Assembly: GCF_009857445.1 (NCBI RefSeq)
Contig: NZ_WWCN01000001.1
Coordinates: forward strand, 186,001 to 250,000
Origin: Duganella flavida
GTDB taxonomy: Bacteria; Pseudomonadota; Gammaproteobacteria; Burkholderiales; Burkholderiaceae_D
Reading direction: 5' to 3'
Length of the DNA: 64,000 nt
A program made the position numbers and the translations under genes. Below are positions 63,528 through 64,000 of the stretch, in pieces. Every line of letters starts with the position of its first letter. Position 1 is the stretch's first letter. The notes below the pieces were generated by a model. That model worked only from the letters and a program-made list of their open reading frames with translations. It did no database searches and was not told where the DNA came from.

Positions 63528-64000
63528 TTACTCCTCGGTTGGTGCGGCGGCTTTGGCTTTCGGCGGACGCGGCGTGCGGGCAGCGGCCGGCTTGCGGGCT
63601 GGCTTGGCCTTGGCCGGCTTGTCGGTGGCTGGTTTGCCAGCGGCAGGCGCAACATCGGCAACCGGCGCTGCCTCGGCGGCAGCCGCTTTCGCAGGCACGG
63701 CGGCCTTCGGCTTGCCAGCATTTGGCTTGCCGGAGCGCGATTTACCAGCAGGACGGGCCTTCGGCGCAGGCGCCGCATCAGCACCAGGCGCTGCATCGGC
63801 AGCCGGAGCTGCAGCCGGGGTGGCCGTTGGCGCAGCAGCATGCTCGGTGGATGCGTTCGCAGCCGGTGCGGCTTCCGGCGCTACAGCTTCAGGCGCCTTG
63901 CCTTTTTTGGCCTGCTCCTTCAGCTTGCGTGCTGGCGGTCGGGCGCCGTTTTTCTTCTTGGACTGCGCGGAAGCGGCGTCGGCCGATGCTGCGGCTGGCG
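63528..64000 (-). CDS. C-terminal part of an Ala/Pro/Lys-rich protein (5' end beyond window)
   Basis: 157 codons to the stop at 63528-63530; the start lies outside. The visible part is low-complexity: a KKKNGARPPARKLKEQ basic patch, then Ala/Pro/Glu stretches, then repeated K-P-x and K-A-x units, ending in PKAKAAAPTEE. It resembles histone H1-like tails or the C-terminal tail of an RNA helicase or other nucleic-acid protein. The family cannot be decided without the N-terminal part. Confidence 0.6.
   Translation of the reverse strand, partial: PAAASADAASAQSKKKNGARPPARKLKEQAKKGKAPEAVAPEAAPAANASTEHAAAPTATPAAAPAADAAPGADAAPAPKARPAGKSRSGKPNAGKPKAAVPAKAAAAEAAPVADVAPAAGKPATDKPAKAKPARKPAAARTPRPPKAKAAAPTEE

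Noticed and set aside
1-64000. tRNA, rRNA, CRISPR or complete insertion sequence
   Set aside because: I looked in the intergenic gaps for clover-leaf pieces, repeated spacers, transposase motifs and terminal repeats and found none beyond the short palindromes and the PIN remnant listed.

Overview
The window looks like the chromosome of an Oxalobacteraceae-type betaproteobacterium (Duganella, Massilia or Janthinobacterium relatives). This is inferred from high GC with strong third-position GC bias, a PEP-CTERM protein, the hprK-rapZ arrangement, the fmdB-DUF502-aspS-nudB string, a FadN-like beta-oxidation operon, and abundant secreted polysaccharide- and protein-active enzymes. No rRNA, tRNA, CRISPR array or intact insertion sequence was seen.

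Layout. 1-7.9 kb is accessory: a truncated Ig-domain/DUF3500 lipoprotein, a PEP-CTERM protein, an MFS transporter, a secreted beta-helix protein, a DapA-family lyase with its GntR regulator, a VOC protein and a higBA toxin-antitoxin pair. 8.0-15.5 kb (minus strand) is a complete fatty-acid beta-oxidation operon led by a TetR regulator. 15.7-21 kb holds hslR, clsB and an EEP nuclease, with a substrate-binding protein and a serralysin-like metalloprotease lying between otherwise conserved genes. 21.2-29.8 kb (minus) carries nudB, aspS, DUF502 and fmdB, then ubiB, ubiJ, a Tim44-like gene and ubiE (ubiquinone and translation housekeeping), with two tandem mini PEP-CTERM-like genes between them. 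29.9-37.5 kb is an inserted block: a TonB receptor, a flavin monooxygenase and a secreted hydrolase in one operon, divergent from a LacI regulator and an SsuA-like binding protein, followed by a decayed PIN-domain toxin gene. 37.5-45.8 kb returns to housekeeping (DUF971, HIT, a giant FAD/Fe-S oxidoreductase, yqaA, ilvA, queF), with strong palindromic repeats just upstream of ilvA and queF. 46.1-48.6 kb is ptsN-hprK-rapZ. 48.7-52 kb is a three-gene envelope operon (CHASE2 protein, SH3-like protein, M48 peptidase). 52-54 kb has a hydroxyisobutyryl-CoA hydrolase-like gene and an AlgL-like lyase. 54-59.4 kb (minus) is the kdsD-kdsC-lptC-lptA-lptB-rpoN-hpf operon for LPS synthesis/transport and sigma-54. 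59.5-64 kb contains a Kef antiporter, a diguanylate cyclase, a MOSC protein and the tail of an Ala/Lys/Pro-rich protein.

The backbone is typical housekeeping for the order. The interest lies in the accessory genes set into it and in several RNA or DNA palindromes beside start codons. The two best candidates for an undescribed system are the LacI/TonB/flavin-monooxygenase/SsuA block, which I infer scavenges an organosulfur or related ester, and the CHASE2-SH3-M48 operon, which I infer is an envelope sensing or proteolysis unit. Neither function is shown by sequence alone.
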